From: Paragorgia papillata
Taxonomy: Eukaryota > Cnidaria > Anthozoa > Scleralcyonacea > Coralliidae
NCBI GenBank assembly: GCA_035771165.1
Contig: JAWNZC010000470.1
Span: 2,082,001 to 2,146,000, forward strand
Reading direction: 5' to 3'
Length of the DNA: 64,000 nt
The position numbers and the translations under genes were made by a program. Under the pieces are notes generated by a model that worked only from the letters and a program-made list of their open reading frames with translations, did no database searches and was not told the DNA's origin. Numbering within the stretch: position 1 is the first letter of the stretch; each line of letters begins with the position of its first letter. Shown here piece after piece: positions 12,001-22,700 of the stretch.

Positions 12001-15000
12001 AAGCCGCCAAGATTAGTTTTACTAACGTAATACCATGTTTACCGAAATTTCTCTTGTATTTAACAAATAGATTCCATTTTGCCGTTGTCTGTTCAGTTAT
12101 AGATGAACAGATGACGTCACAACGTGGTAAGAACAAAAAAGTGGCCCACGAGACGCAGTCGAGTGGGTCACTGATGTTCTTACCACGTTGTGACGTCCTC
12201 TGTGCATCTATAACTGAACAGACAACAAAAAAATGGAATCTATTTGTTTTATACAATAAAAATTTAAAAGGTCTTTGTCGAAACTCGTGCCGGATTTTGG
12301 GGCATGAAGAAGGAAAAAGGCAATTCAGCTGACGTGATCTGACGTGACCATGTGTCTGTCCTCTAATAGATCATGGGCGACAACCAATGAAAACACGCAT
12401 AGCAACTAGGGTATTGTATAATAAGTAATAGATAACATCATGAGCAGCGGAGCTGTATCTGATTTACAAGGCGAGCTGCAAGCGAGCCGTAGTAAATCAG
12501 ATACAGCTCGGATGCGAATGCTGTATCTTTCTTAAAATACAAATGCATCTAAGTAATCAAGTTCACCAACTATTTTGGGGATACGGTCTGTTTTAGCCGA
12601 GAAAATCGAAGCTAAAGTTTATGTAAATCAGGACGATACTGTATCCGATTTACAACCACTGCTACGGTATTGATTTCTTTTGAATTTTCGTCATGAATTA
12701 TTAATGATATTTTAACAACTAATATACCTCATTCAAATTTATTTCTTCTAATACTACCTAAACTGACGTCAAACCAGGTCTTATTAGTTCTAATACGACC
12801 TGGTTTGACGTCAATGGAGGTAGTATTAGTAGAAATGAATTCCAATTTGGAAAATTGGAAGTATTTTTAAAACGTTTCCTCATTATTCAAAGCATCTCAA
12901 AGGCTGAACATGAGAAAACCTCGGTAGAAATTTCGGTAAAACATGCAAACAAAGGTGGGGTGCTGCGTCGGCAGTATTGAAACAACAATCGAAGTATAGT
13001 AAGGTTTGATATACTGTCGAAACAGAGAACGTAGGAGTCTAACGTTTCGAGCGAAGGCTATTTCTCTCTGACGAAGGGCCTTCGCTCGAAACGTTAGGCC
13101 TAGGTCAAACGTCGCTCTTCTCATGCGCCGAACCTAATGATAATAAGTTAAATCCTTTGTTTATGCTGATTTGCATCAGGTTCGGCGCGTGAGAAGAGCG
13201 ACGTTTGACCTGGGCCTAAGACTCCTACGTTCTCTGTTTCGGCAGTATATCAAACCTTGCTATATTTCGATTGTTATTACAAAGGTGGCCCGAGGGAATT
13301 TTACTAAATGACCGTCCTCAAGCGGAAGGTTTAATATCTAATACACCTCTTTTCATGGTATTACTTATAAAAATACTGAATTTTCGAGTGTAACCCTTCA
13401 TTTCATTTTCACATATTTAAGGTGGCTCCACACAGTTTCTTGAAAAATGGAAAATACAAGTTTGGGAGTCCAAAACACGTGATTAAACAATTCGGAAAAA
13501 GAATAAAACTAAATGTTATGCATAGTTAAACAGTCTGACAATCAAAAACTGTTACCAAATAAATAGCAACAGTTGTTGCTATGGCAACAATGACGTTTCA
13601 AAATGGCTGCCAATTACCCTTCAAACTAATTTAATTCGAAAAAAACTTGGGTGACCCCCCATTTTTTTTTTTAACTTTTCTTGAAGTATGAGTAATCAAT
13701 AGGCCAATTTTAAAAACATTCTGTAGAACGAAATTTTTTAAAAATTAACAAACATGATTTTTCCGGGGGAAAAATTATTCGTTCTACAGAATTTTTTTGC
13801 AATCGGCCTATTGATTACTCATACTTGAACAAAAGTTTTAATAAAAGAAAATGGGGGGTCACCAAAGTTTGTTTCGAATTAAATTAGTTTGAAGGGTAAT
13901 TGGTAGCCATTTTGAAACGTCATTGTTGCCATAGTAACAACTGTTGCTATTTATTTGGTAACAGTTTTTTATTGTCAGACTGTTTAACTATGCATAACAT
14001 TTAATTTTATTCTTTTTCCGAATTGTTTATGCACGTGTTTTGGACTCTCAAACTTGTATTTTCCATTTTTCATGAAACTGTGTGGAGCCACGTTGACTCT
14101 GTGGAAAGTGCTCCGACCACTGGCTCCGACTCCCTTTTTCAAACTTTTTTCATTTAACTATTCTTTTCCCAATATTACAATGTAGGTACATTTTCAAGAA
14201 TGCGAAAAAAGCTGGTCTTCAAGAACTAGGTCCTCGATTTACATTGAAACTAAGATCTTTACAACGTGGCACATTTGATTCAAAATTTGGAGAATACGAA
14301 TGGATCCATAAGGTAAGAAACACAAACCCCATCAACATACGAGATGCGATATTTTGGTCATCGACCAACTTTCCTTTCTGAATTTTGTTCTACTATATTT
14401 CTCACACGTCACTTGTGGTATCAAGTTGCAGCAATGCTCGACCAGACTTTATTATAAACACAACCCGTAATACAATCATGAAGGATCGCCCTATATACAA
14501 ACAAACTCATTTCTTAAGCCTGGTTTCCATATAATCGCTACGATCTATCTCAGCATAGTTAATAGAACATATACATGGTTTGGAAACTCGTCCAAAGTGA
14601 TTGTTCTATGTTTTTGTTCAAGTTTATGGAAATTTGTGCAATTTCACGGTATTGTATTTTCTGTATAATGAAGCAGTCATCCAATAGCAACACTCGGGCT
14701 TAATTAGTGAGTTGCTTCATCATCACGTGTTATGGTGCTTCATCGTCAAGTGTCCATAGAATTTACTTCCATATAAGAAACTCCATTGTCAGTTCAACAT
14801 GACCATGCTTCATGTTGAAAGATAATAGAGCTTCCAAATATAAGTTCCATAAGTTCTATTAACTATGATCGTGGCGAACGGTGATTTTGCAATCTCAGCG
14901 ATCAGTATGCATCCCAGCGGACCATTAAAACAATGGCCGCCTTAGCGATCATATGGAAACAGCGACATGATTGTTGATCGTTGACCCTAATATACAATCC

Positions 15001-15564
15001 TAAAGAATCGCCTAAATCAATCTCGTTCCCAGAGCCCACGTTCCCCACCCGGGAAACGAGAGACTCTGGGATAATCCGTTCACGCCATCACAGGATTCTT
15101 GTGATCCGGAAGAAGAGTTATATAGAGTTCACTGTGTCATCAGCCAATGAAATATCGATTTGAAACTGATTATCCCAGAGTCTCTCGTTTCCTGGGTGGG
15201 GAACGTGGGCTCTGGGAACGAGATTGCGCCTAAATATGAACAAACTCAGTTCTTGCCCTAAATTACTGGCCAACATGGCCTTACTAGCATGATGGATCAC
15301 CTATGTGGACGGGGGGGGTTGGAGAATACACGTTTGGTCGCAGCGATGAACAAGAAAAAAGTGATTATATTACAATGGGGTTCTCTCTAGAGCCCAGTGT
15401 CCAGTTCCATGTGAGAACTGTCTTTCTCGCTTCATTTCTCAATTTTAATAACACATCTCCTGTTCCAATTGATCTTAACATTGTTGACGAATTAAATTGT
15501 ATATTTTTTCCCATGTTACTAGCGAAAAGAAATGGACACCAGCCGTCGAAAGTTTGTTCTCTGA
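3054..15564 (+). CDS. RPF1: Ribosome production factor 1 (Brix-domain protein), complete, 8 coding exons
   Basis: RPF1 is a nucleolar factor for 60S subunit assembly, working with 27S pre-rRNA and the 5S RNP. Exons are 3054-3227, 6936-7016, 7539-7634, 10132-10285, 11207-11289, 11729-11907, 14186-14312 and 15523-15564; all junctions are GT-AG, phases agree, and they join into 311 residues. The N-terminus is lysine-rich and basic ([14 protein letters not shown], residues 41-54). The Brix domain starts near residue 107 ([10 protein letters not shown]) and contains [41 protein letters not shown] and [20 protein letters not shown]. The last exon has only 42 nt and supplies the diagnostic C-terminus [10 protein letters not shown]. 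The human protein is somewhat longer (349 aa), mostly in the N-terminal part. The introns carry many MITEs but the exons are clean. Confidence 0.95.
3865..4967. mobile_element. piggyBac-like element with TTAA duplications
   Basis: The 1103-bp element begins CCCTTTGGCTCC and ends GGAGCCAAAGGG, a perfect 12-bp inverted repeat, and is flanked by TTAA at 3861-3864 and 4968-4971. The CCC start and TTAA target are characteristic of piggyBac elements. It is too short to encode a full transposase; it keeps one 139-codon frame on the minus strand. Confidence 0.88.
4294..4713 (-). pseudogene. Acidic-N-terminus protein fragment inside the piggyBac-like element
   Basis: A 139-codon frame starts [20 protein letters not shown] and has an acidic, Ser/Glu-rich N-terminus like that of many piggyBac transposases. 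It has no DDD catalytic core and ends soon after, so I read it as an internally deleted transposase remnant. It could instead be an unrelated short protein. The match to the family is by character only, not by a conserved domain. Confidence 0.45.
8075..8626. mobile_element. Foldback element in RPF1 intron 3
   Basis: Two arms of about 230 bp (8080-8310 and 8398-8626) are inverted copies; both contain ACTTCTCGAGATATCTTG-like and CCGATTTGACGTCAT-like blocks. The loop is about 90 bp. No open frame or clear target duplication was found. Confidence 0.75.
9218..9337. repeat. Short palindromic repeat, CGAAATATAGTAA family, copy 1
   Basis: Inverted arms share CTTAGGTTAGATATACTGCC and CGAAATATA around a small centre with GAGAACGTAGGA. 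Related copies are at 10364-10573, 12986-13273 and 49757-49845. Confidence 0.7.
10364..10573. mobile_element. MITE, CGAAATATAGTAA family, copy 2
   Basis: A 210-bp foldback has ends CGAAATATAGTAAGGTTAGA and its inverse, with inner blocks GAGAACGTAGGAGTCTAACG and the hairpin-forming GACGAAGGGCCTTCG. It lies in RPF1 intron 4, starting about 80 bp after exon 4. Confidence 0.75.
10729..10952. mobile_element. Short MITE with AGAGAGTTTAAGCTTC ends
   Basis: Inverted termini AGAGAGTTTAAGCTTC and GAAGCTTAAACTCTCT bound about 220 bp, with ATT on both sides as a possible 3-bp duplication. Confidence 0.6.
11306..11447. repeat. Inverted repeat beside RPF1 exon 5
   Basis: Arms at 11306-11357 and 11402-11447 are inverted copies sharing CAGCAAATAGCTTTAAGTA and CGAAGTCTT. 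The left arm starts less than 20 nt after the donor site of exon 5. Confidence 0.7.
11609..11701. mobile_element. Short TTAA-flanked element, degraded copy
   Basis: Between TTAA at 11605-11608 and 11702-11705 lies a sequence starting GATCCTTTGGCTCC and containing CTGGCTAACGCCAGACGATT, the family core in reverse orientation. The left end is altered relative to CCCTTTGGCTCC. Confidence 0.5.
12048..12257. repeat. Near-perfect palindrome in RPF1 intron 6
   Basis: Arms of about 90 bp (12049-12140 and 12165-12256) are inverted copies with few mismatches, centred near 12155; both contain GACGTCACAACGTGGTAAGA. The short loop favours cruciform or hairpin folding. It probably is a MITE, but I see no clear target duplication. 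Confidence 0.8.
12735..12840. repeat. Short palindrome with GACGTCAAACCAGGTC arms
   Basis: Arms of about 45 bp carry GACGTCAAACCAGGTC and its inverse, plus CTAATACTACC and GGTAGTATTAG further out, around a loop of about 15 bp. Confidence 0.7.
12986..13273. mobile_element. MITE of the CGAAATATAGTAA family, interrupted by a second foldback
   Basis: The outer arms match copy 2 (10364-10573). Between the halves, at about 13104-13218, sits another foldback with GGTCAAACGTCGCTCTTCTC and its inverse and GGCC-rich ends. The outer family sequence resumes directly after it with GACTCCTACGTTCTC, so the inner element inserted later. Confidence 0.75.
13421..14092. mobile_element. TTAA-flanked foldback, GGTGGCTCC family, copy A
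   Basis: A 672-bp element begins GGTGGCTCCACACAGTTTCT and ends with its inverse. The left flank is TTAA (13417-13420) and the right flank TTGA (14093-14096), a decayed TTAA. The two halves are inverted copies almost throughout. Copy B is at 44018-44697. Confidence 0.85.
14519..14962. mobile_element. MITE with TTTCCATATNATCGCTACGA ends, containing a second repeat
   Basis: Termini GGTTTCCATATAATCGC and GCGATCATATGGAAAC face each other. Inside, AGTTAATAGAAC at about 14559 and GTTCTATTAACT at about 14857 bound a nested repeat. Its internal sequence recurs at about 27030-27340 in a Ras intron. Confidence 0.65.
15018..15227. mobile_element. Foldback MITE, CTCGTTCCCAGAGCCCACGT family
   Basis: Inverted arms with CTCGTTCCCAGAGCCCACGT, CGGGAAACGAGA and CTCTGGGATAAT enclose about 80 bp. 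It lies in RPF1 intron 7, about 300 bp before the last exon. A second, interrupted copy is at about 34619-34920. Confidence 0.8.
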
Positions 15565-16261
15565 TTCCTTGGCAGTATTTGAGGACATGTGAAATGGAAA
15601 AAATAGGTTTAATGAAATTCTCTTATTTGAAAAAAGTTTTAAAGTTACGAAGATTGTGTAAAAATTGTTTGATATGGAAATAACTCCAACATCAAAAGTT
15701 CTTTGACATAAACGTCTGGTGTTTATAACACAATGGGGTATGATATAAAGCTTTGAGAGTTGTCACCTACAGATTGACGCCATGTTGGAAATACAAACTT
15801 GTTTAACTTTCAAGATTGCGGTCATGCGCACATCATGACAGTACCTCATTAACGTCAGATGTTGGCAGTTATTGATAATGTAACTCCTCCCTCAAATCAA
15901 CTCCACTGTGTTGGTAAAATCAGACAACTAGAGATCTACGACGCTCGTCAACCAACGCTTGTTAAAAGAAAATAAACGTGTGAAAAATTGTTTTCCCGTG
16001 GTCATATGAACAGGGTCGCCGAGGGGGGATTTTCCTCAGGGCCTCATACAGTGTAGGACCGCAGAGATCATAGGGACTCACAGAAATTGTTTTAAGAATT
16101 TTCTAAGAGATCGTTAGTATACTAAAAGGAGCCACAATATTAGCAAAAAGTAGATTTAGTTGTTTATTTTAAACTTTAATAGCCACCAAGGCCGCAATGC
16201 GTCATATGTTCCGCTAAGTGACGCATTGAATATCGCTGTCAAATTTGAACAACCAATCAGA

Positions 16262-16318
16262 TCGCGATGTATATGGATTCCCCAGAGCCCTTTTCATGAA
16301 AGGGCTCTGGGGACGAGA
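16262..16318. repeat. Strong hairpin CCCCAGAGCCCTTTTCATG
   Basis: CCCCAGAGCCCTTT and AAAGGGCTCTGGGG pair around CATG, forming a nearly loopless hairpin. It lies between the convergent ends of RPF1 and the Ras gene. It is probably a MITE remnant rather than a terminator. Confidence 0.6.
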
Positions 16319-16759
16319 ATGGACGTAAGCAGAGTCGTTGTCTCTCCCCAGTCCTTTCGGCCCAAGCCCCCAAATAGGAAATAGAAGGCCTAGGTCTAGA
16401 GGCTGGGTACGTTCCACTTGACTGCTGGCCATAGGGAATCCCCTATCCAGTTTATATAGAGATCAGTGATAACAATCTCGTCATCCAATTGTTAAAATCA
16501 CAAAATAACTTACGCAAGAACACAAACTGGTCTTTCAATGTATATTTTTAAAACTTCTTTATAATAAAATATTAGAATCGGATGGATTTAACAAAACCTT
16601 TTCTAGCTACAATAAGCGAGCTCTTTAAAATTCGATAAAACAATAATATGCCACGGGTGAATGATATAAGAAACGAGCAGTAATAAAATAATTAAAACTT
16701 GTGAATTAGATAAAAAACGTATGAAAGAGTTAGATTAGTTATTTGTGAAAATGCTCGTG

Positions 16760-19700
16760 TTAAACTATCGCACAATCTTTTCCTTTCCCTTTAGTTGTCT
16801 TTTTAGATAGAGTTTTTTCAAGCATATGCGCTTGCAGCCTGTGGATTTGACCAAATATTAATTGGAAAGCTTCTTGGACATTTAAACCAGTCTAAAACGG
16901 AATAAAAATTAAATTAACATCTCAACCCACCCCGATAGTTTATCGCAACTGAAGAAACGTACCCACGGCCCGGGAGCCATGGAAAAGATACGCGAGAGTT
17001 TGTCAGTCAGATCTTGAAAAACATTCCGTACAGACCTACCTAATGTGAACGAGTTTTCGGATTGGCTAGTATAAAAACTTATAACCAATCACATTGTGAA
17101 TAAACAATTCGTTCCCACCAATCAGAAGCCTTCTAAGTATAGGTATAGGTGCTGACCCAAAACATTCGGTATACGGAATAAATAAACTTGCACATGCAAA
17201 AGTTTCTGATGTCTAAATGCAAAGGTTTAAAAATGTTCACAAGTTTGAAAATATTCACCGTGGCCGTTTTAAAAATTGGAAATTTAAATGGATTCGGCTA
17301 CCATTTTGCGGATAGACTCAATCACGATAAACTTGCACGATTCGTTCTTAATGAAGTTACTCAAACTGTATAAATTTTTAGGGTTGTTTCCCGGAAAAAT
17401 TGAAAAAAATATAGGTTTGATGTTTTTGTTTTTTTTCATTTATAATCTGAAAACCCCGGAAGTTAGCCTAGAAAGCGTAAAAACAAGCAGGCTTACCACG
17501 GTCCTCGAAAATCCTTGAATTTGAAAAAAAAAAAGTAATTCCAGGCATGGAAAGTCTTTGAAAATCACCAGAAGTCCCGGTAGAGCAATACTGTGTTTAA
17601 CTGCATGGTTGATATTTTGTGCGATTTGATTCATTTGAAAGCTGAAACACAGCACATTTGTGCACTTTGAGTTTTTGCAAGAACAAAGCCATATACGAGA
17701 TTCTGAAACACTTACCTGACTGTGATATAGCCCTTAGTATAATTTTAAACCGGGCATGCAACTGCAAAACAACCTTGACCACAGCTTTTTTGTTTTCAAT
17801 GATCATTTTGACCGGTCAAATTTTTTTGTACTCTGTTCTAGTAGGGTGATCTGTGTGAGCCAATGAGTAATGAAATAAAAGAACTTGTTATGAAGTAAAG
17901 TTATTGTTTTTTCTTCATAAACAGTTGTTAAACGTATCAAGATTGAGTAATGATTATGACATATTATTTGTAATGTGTGACCAGCAGGATTTGGCACTTG
18001 ACCGTCAGGATTTTATTTCTCCTGGTCATCACGACCGGCAAGTTGCTAAAAATTACTTGCAGTGCTGAGTAAGTTTACGTGAGAGTTAAGCCTAATTTTC
18101 GGCATAATAAAACAAACTTCATATTTTTTCCAATATCTCGATCCTTGAATATATTTTAGAAGGTCATTGAAAGTCCTTGGATTTCATGTTCTTTGAAGGG
18201 TTGGAACCCTGTACACGCTGTATAAAAGAATAGTCAGGGGCGCCGGAGCCACGGGGGCAGCTGCCCCCCCCCCCCCTGCCCTCACAGTGCGGGACTTTTT
18301 CGTAAGAGGAATGTTTTCTACAGGAATTGCCATTTATATTATTGTATTAAATGACTTGTATTAATATCGCAAATGTCTCACGAACTAATTTCGACCGCAG
18401 ACCACGCGGAGGCAGCGAACTAATTTGGCCTTGGGTTAGCTGTGTCTTGTGCCCAGACCTTTGACTTGGCCGGTGTTTTCTGATTTCATGTCATATTTTC
18501 TTAAATGTAGATAGGAATGTAGCATCAATATGTACCGTACAATTAAGTCGTTGAATTTACTTTTTCAGTACAATGCTATACAGCAAAATTGGCGAACATT
18601 AATTACCACGTGCAAAAATTTATGCTGAGAAAAAGTTTAAGTATAGCTACGGCGCCCTACCCTGCGAGCAGAGCCTTCTTTTCCTTATTTCTTCGCTGAG
18701 AGAGAGGAAGAAAAGTAGGCTCTGCTGTATTCGTGACTGGTTTCCTTTGCGCATACATGTCAGTTGCTTGGTTACAATCTCGAACCCAGCCCCAATCAGA
18801 GCAGAAAACACAACGAGAACCGGTTAAACGGGTCTTAAATGGGTTACTTCGTCCTAAACCTTGGACGAAGCCAAACACGAATACAGCAGAGCCTATACTT
18901 TTCTTCCTCTCTCTCAGCGAAGAAATAAGGAAAAGAAGGCTCTGCTCGCAGGGTAACGGCGCCCCTGAGAATAGACACACTCTCACACGTAATTTTGTAT
19001 TATTTTTTTTAAATGTGAATCAAATTCTCAAGACTGAAAACAGTTGATAAAATTAAGAAATTTTCATTAGATAAAAAAGCTAAGGTTCACCGAAAGAAGG
19101 CATTTAATTTCTGTTTTTGACTTGTTACAATTTAACAAAAAAGATATATATAGATAGATATATAAATCTCTATAGTACGTCAATGTCTTACCTTGGCGGA
19201 TGTCTCTATATATGGAATAGACATGGAGTTACAATACTCTATAATTTCTTCACATTCAACTTCTCTTTCGTCTTCTAGATCCTTAAACATCAACAAACAA
19301 CCCAATGTTACGCTTCAATTCAATTCATACTTTAACCCTTTATTGGCCAGGTTTCCGCGGGAGCTCTCCCCATGAACGAGTAAAAAATCGTCTGGTGTTA
19401 GCCAGAGTAAAAATAATATGTAGACAAAAACTCAAAAAGCAACTGTGGCCAGTAAAGGGTTAAACGCCAGAACATACAGCGCGTTATTTTACATATTAAA
19501 ATCAAAGAAACATAAAATTATGAACATTGACCCACCAACTAGAGTATTCAGCCACCTCGTACACAGGGTCTTCACTCGGCCCTCGCATTTGCTCCGGCGA
19601 GTATGCGAGGAGTTAAGACCCTATTTGTTAGAAATATTAACTGTGCGTTTAAATATCTTTGTCGTTTTCGAGAAGAAAAACATTTTTAAATTGAAACTTG

Positions 19701-22700
19701 AAAACTTTGTTCACCCAATTTTAAGGCTGTTTTAGCCAACAAAAAATAGCAATAGGCGAGTTTCTGGGTGTTGCGTGCGCATCATTTTTCAAAAAAACTG
19801 GCAAACTCCACTCAAAGTAAAATCAACAAAGTATAGATATAGCTTCTGGATGTTTAACACTGTTATTCTACTGTTGTTGGCTCGCTAGCAAGTCTGTTTG
19901 CCATTGCTTACTTTGTATGGAGCCCGCCAAGAGCCCGCCAACTCCTTTGCAAAATGATAGCCATTAATAAACACTGACAGTCTAACACTGATATTTGACA
20001 CTGACTTCTGGTTTCAATATCTTGATCACCATATAATCGACCTTACGCCTAAGATTCAATACTTTTAAGGGAAATGTGTCCGCAAAATGACAAAATAACA
20101 AATTTCGTACTTCCTGATTAACAAACTCTGTTACGTCTCTAGCTAATTGTCCACTTTATCCTAGCTGTGACGTCACACACATATCAATTTTTTTTCTAAG
20201 ATGGCGGGGTGCGGTTACTTTAAAAGTATAATTTCATGATTAGTTTGTTTTATTTTCAATTCCCTCATTTTTTTGCTTTTCAAAACTTTTGTTTTTTATT
20301 CCCTACGGGTGGCGTGTGCCTGTTAGTGTGCTGCTTCTCATCAAAAGTTAAGCCCGGTTAGACGGGGTTAGTACTTGGATGGGTGACCGCTTGGGAATGA
20401 CCCCGTTCTTGAGCTTGGAACTCATGTGAGTAGAGTTGTAGTTGATCTCTCCATTGCTTCGAGGGTTTTTCGCCGGGTTCTCCGGTTTTCCTCCCTGGAC
20501 CCATAAAATCAACACCTACATCACTTAGTTGTGATCCGTGTGTTCTGAACTGTGTCGTATGGTGGCACTTTAATATGCCTCGACAAGGCCACGTTGATTT
20601 GCGTTCTTCGCCGTAATTCAGCCACTGTCTGCAAGTAAGGATGAGTAGCCCCCAGTCCTTTAATTAAGAAAGAAATGAAAACTCAGCGACTCACCCGTTT
20701 ATTACCAACGATTACCATCGGAAGACATGGCACTTCTTTATCTTCAATTATTTTACTTCGTAAATCTTTCATTTCATTCCAACTCGCTTGGGAATTGATT
20801 GCAAACAATATTAGAAAAGCATCTCCAGTAGCAAGAGACGAATCACGAAATGACGAGAATTCCTCTTGACCAGCGGTATCTACTATTTCAATATCATATA
20901 AACGTCCAGCATATTCTACCTTGAAAACAAAAAATATACACTGAGCCAGAAATTCCAGCGTGAAAATTTTCATTGCCACTTGAGAATATTATGGTGATTA
21001 CTGTGTTAGACCCAACTGCAGAAATAGAAATAACGGTCGGTTCACCAATCAAATTTGACAGACAATAAAAAGAATCTAGTTGTAGCTTGTCAAAATTGAG
21101 TCACTATACCCATAAATTAAATTAAAACGGCAAAGAAATGACTTACAATGTAATTGCTCGGTGGAAATGACTTTAGTTATAACGGAGTTGCAGACTCCCT
21201 GTTTGCTTTTGAACATAATTTTTAACTCTTTCTGATATCAGTTCCCAAACCAGATTCCCATTTTGTTTTTTGTGACTGCCATTCTGGAATTTCTCTGCTT
21301 TGGAAAATAACCACTGGAAAGTGTGTGTAGGTCCAATTCCCGTTTCCGCCTATAGACTGCTTACAAGCTATAGCTAGGGCCACATTTCAGCTTCAAAAAT
21401 AGAATTTTAGCATCAGTCTAAGTTTTCAAAACTTTCCAAGGTTGCTGCATGCCCCCAGATCGCCCAAAATACCTTGACTAGAATAAAATCACCGGCCAAA
21501 TTTGTTTGCATTATTTCCACCGCTGCCCAACTGTCAGAAAGACGCTTTAAAACACTTAACATCCATCCGCGTTCAAATGTGGCCTATCTATACTCCCACT
21601 CACAAATCCTAGATGAGTTAAAAGTCGAAGTATTCCCGTTTCATACCAAGTAGTAAGGGTGTATAACACAGAGACAGTACAGATCAATGAATATTGTCAT
21701 TCATTAAAACCTATATGCGTCGACACTATTTCACACTCACCTCTTTTTGGTACGTTTCCTCTGTTTAACGACATAGAAAAAGAAATCAAAGCTTTATTAT
21801 GGTGAATATTTTCCGAAATCTCTTACATGTACAATGTTACCCTGCGAGCAGAGCCTTCTTTTCCTTATTTCTTCGCTGAGAGAGAGGAAGAAAAGTAGGC
21901 TCTGCTGTATTCGTGTTTGGCTTCGTCCAAGATTTAGGACGATGTAACCTGTTTAAGACTCGTTTAACCGGTTCTCGTTTTGTTTTCTGCTTTGATTGGG
22001 ACTGGGTTGAGATTGTAACCAAGCAACTGACATGCATGCGCAATGGAAACCAGTCACGAATACAGCAGAGCCTACTTTTCTTCCTCTCTCTCAGCGAAGA
22101 AATAAGGAAAAGAAGGCTCTGCTCGCAGGGTACTTACATGTATATATAAGAATCATTTTCATTCATGCCTAAAGCGGTGTAAGCTAGTGAAGTGAAAACC
22201 TCGTTAGCATTCTTGTTGTTTTAATAAACAGAAGAGCGTGCATGATAGGAGCATTCAAGAGAATCTGATGCATAATCTGAAGTCGCGCTATTTACTATCA
22301 AATTTTGCCATGGCTAGTTCGTTTTTGGTTTATGACGTATGCAAATGCGCAACTATGGACAAAAACAATCGATTTCAATACGTCACTACGTCATAAGGCA
22401 TTGTTACCTAGTGCCAACTGCACAATATAAAAGTAAAGTGCTGCGTAGGCAATTTGTTACCTATGTAAAGAACTGAAGATTTGTCGTTGAAGGTGATGTA
22501 CAGTCAAAATTTTTAAGACCGAAGTAAAGACGTTTCGAACCAATGTTCTTTCCCAAATCATCATTCCCAAACTGATAGAATGATTGACGCGCGCAAATAA
22601 TTTTGAGAAAGTAAACAGTGATACAGTAACTATTTCGTTACGGTGATTTAAATATTTTAAATAATAAATCTTCTACCAATAAAATAATGTCTAATTCTTC

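Noticed and set aside
11768..12256. 162-codon minus-strand frame
   Set aside because: It is antisense to RPF1 exon 6 and to the palindrome at 12048-12257 and has no recognisable domain.
20331..20410. Functional 5S rRNA gene
   Set aside because: Only the internal promoter part matches; the first part diverges and no T-run terminator follows. The fused unrelated body indicates a SINE.
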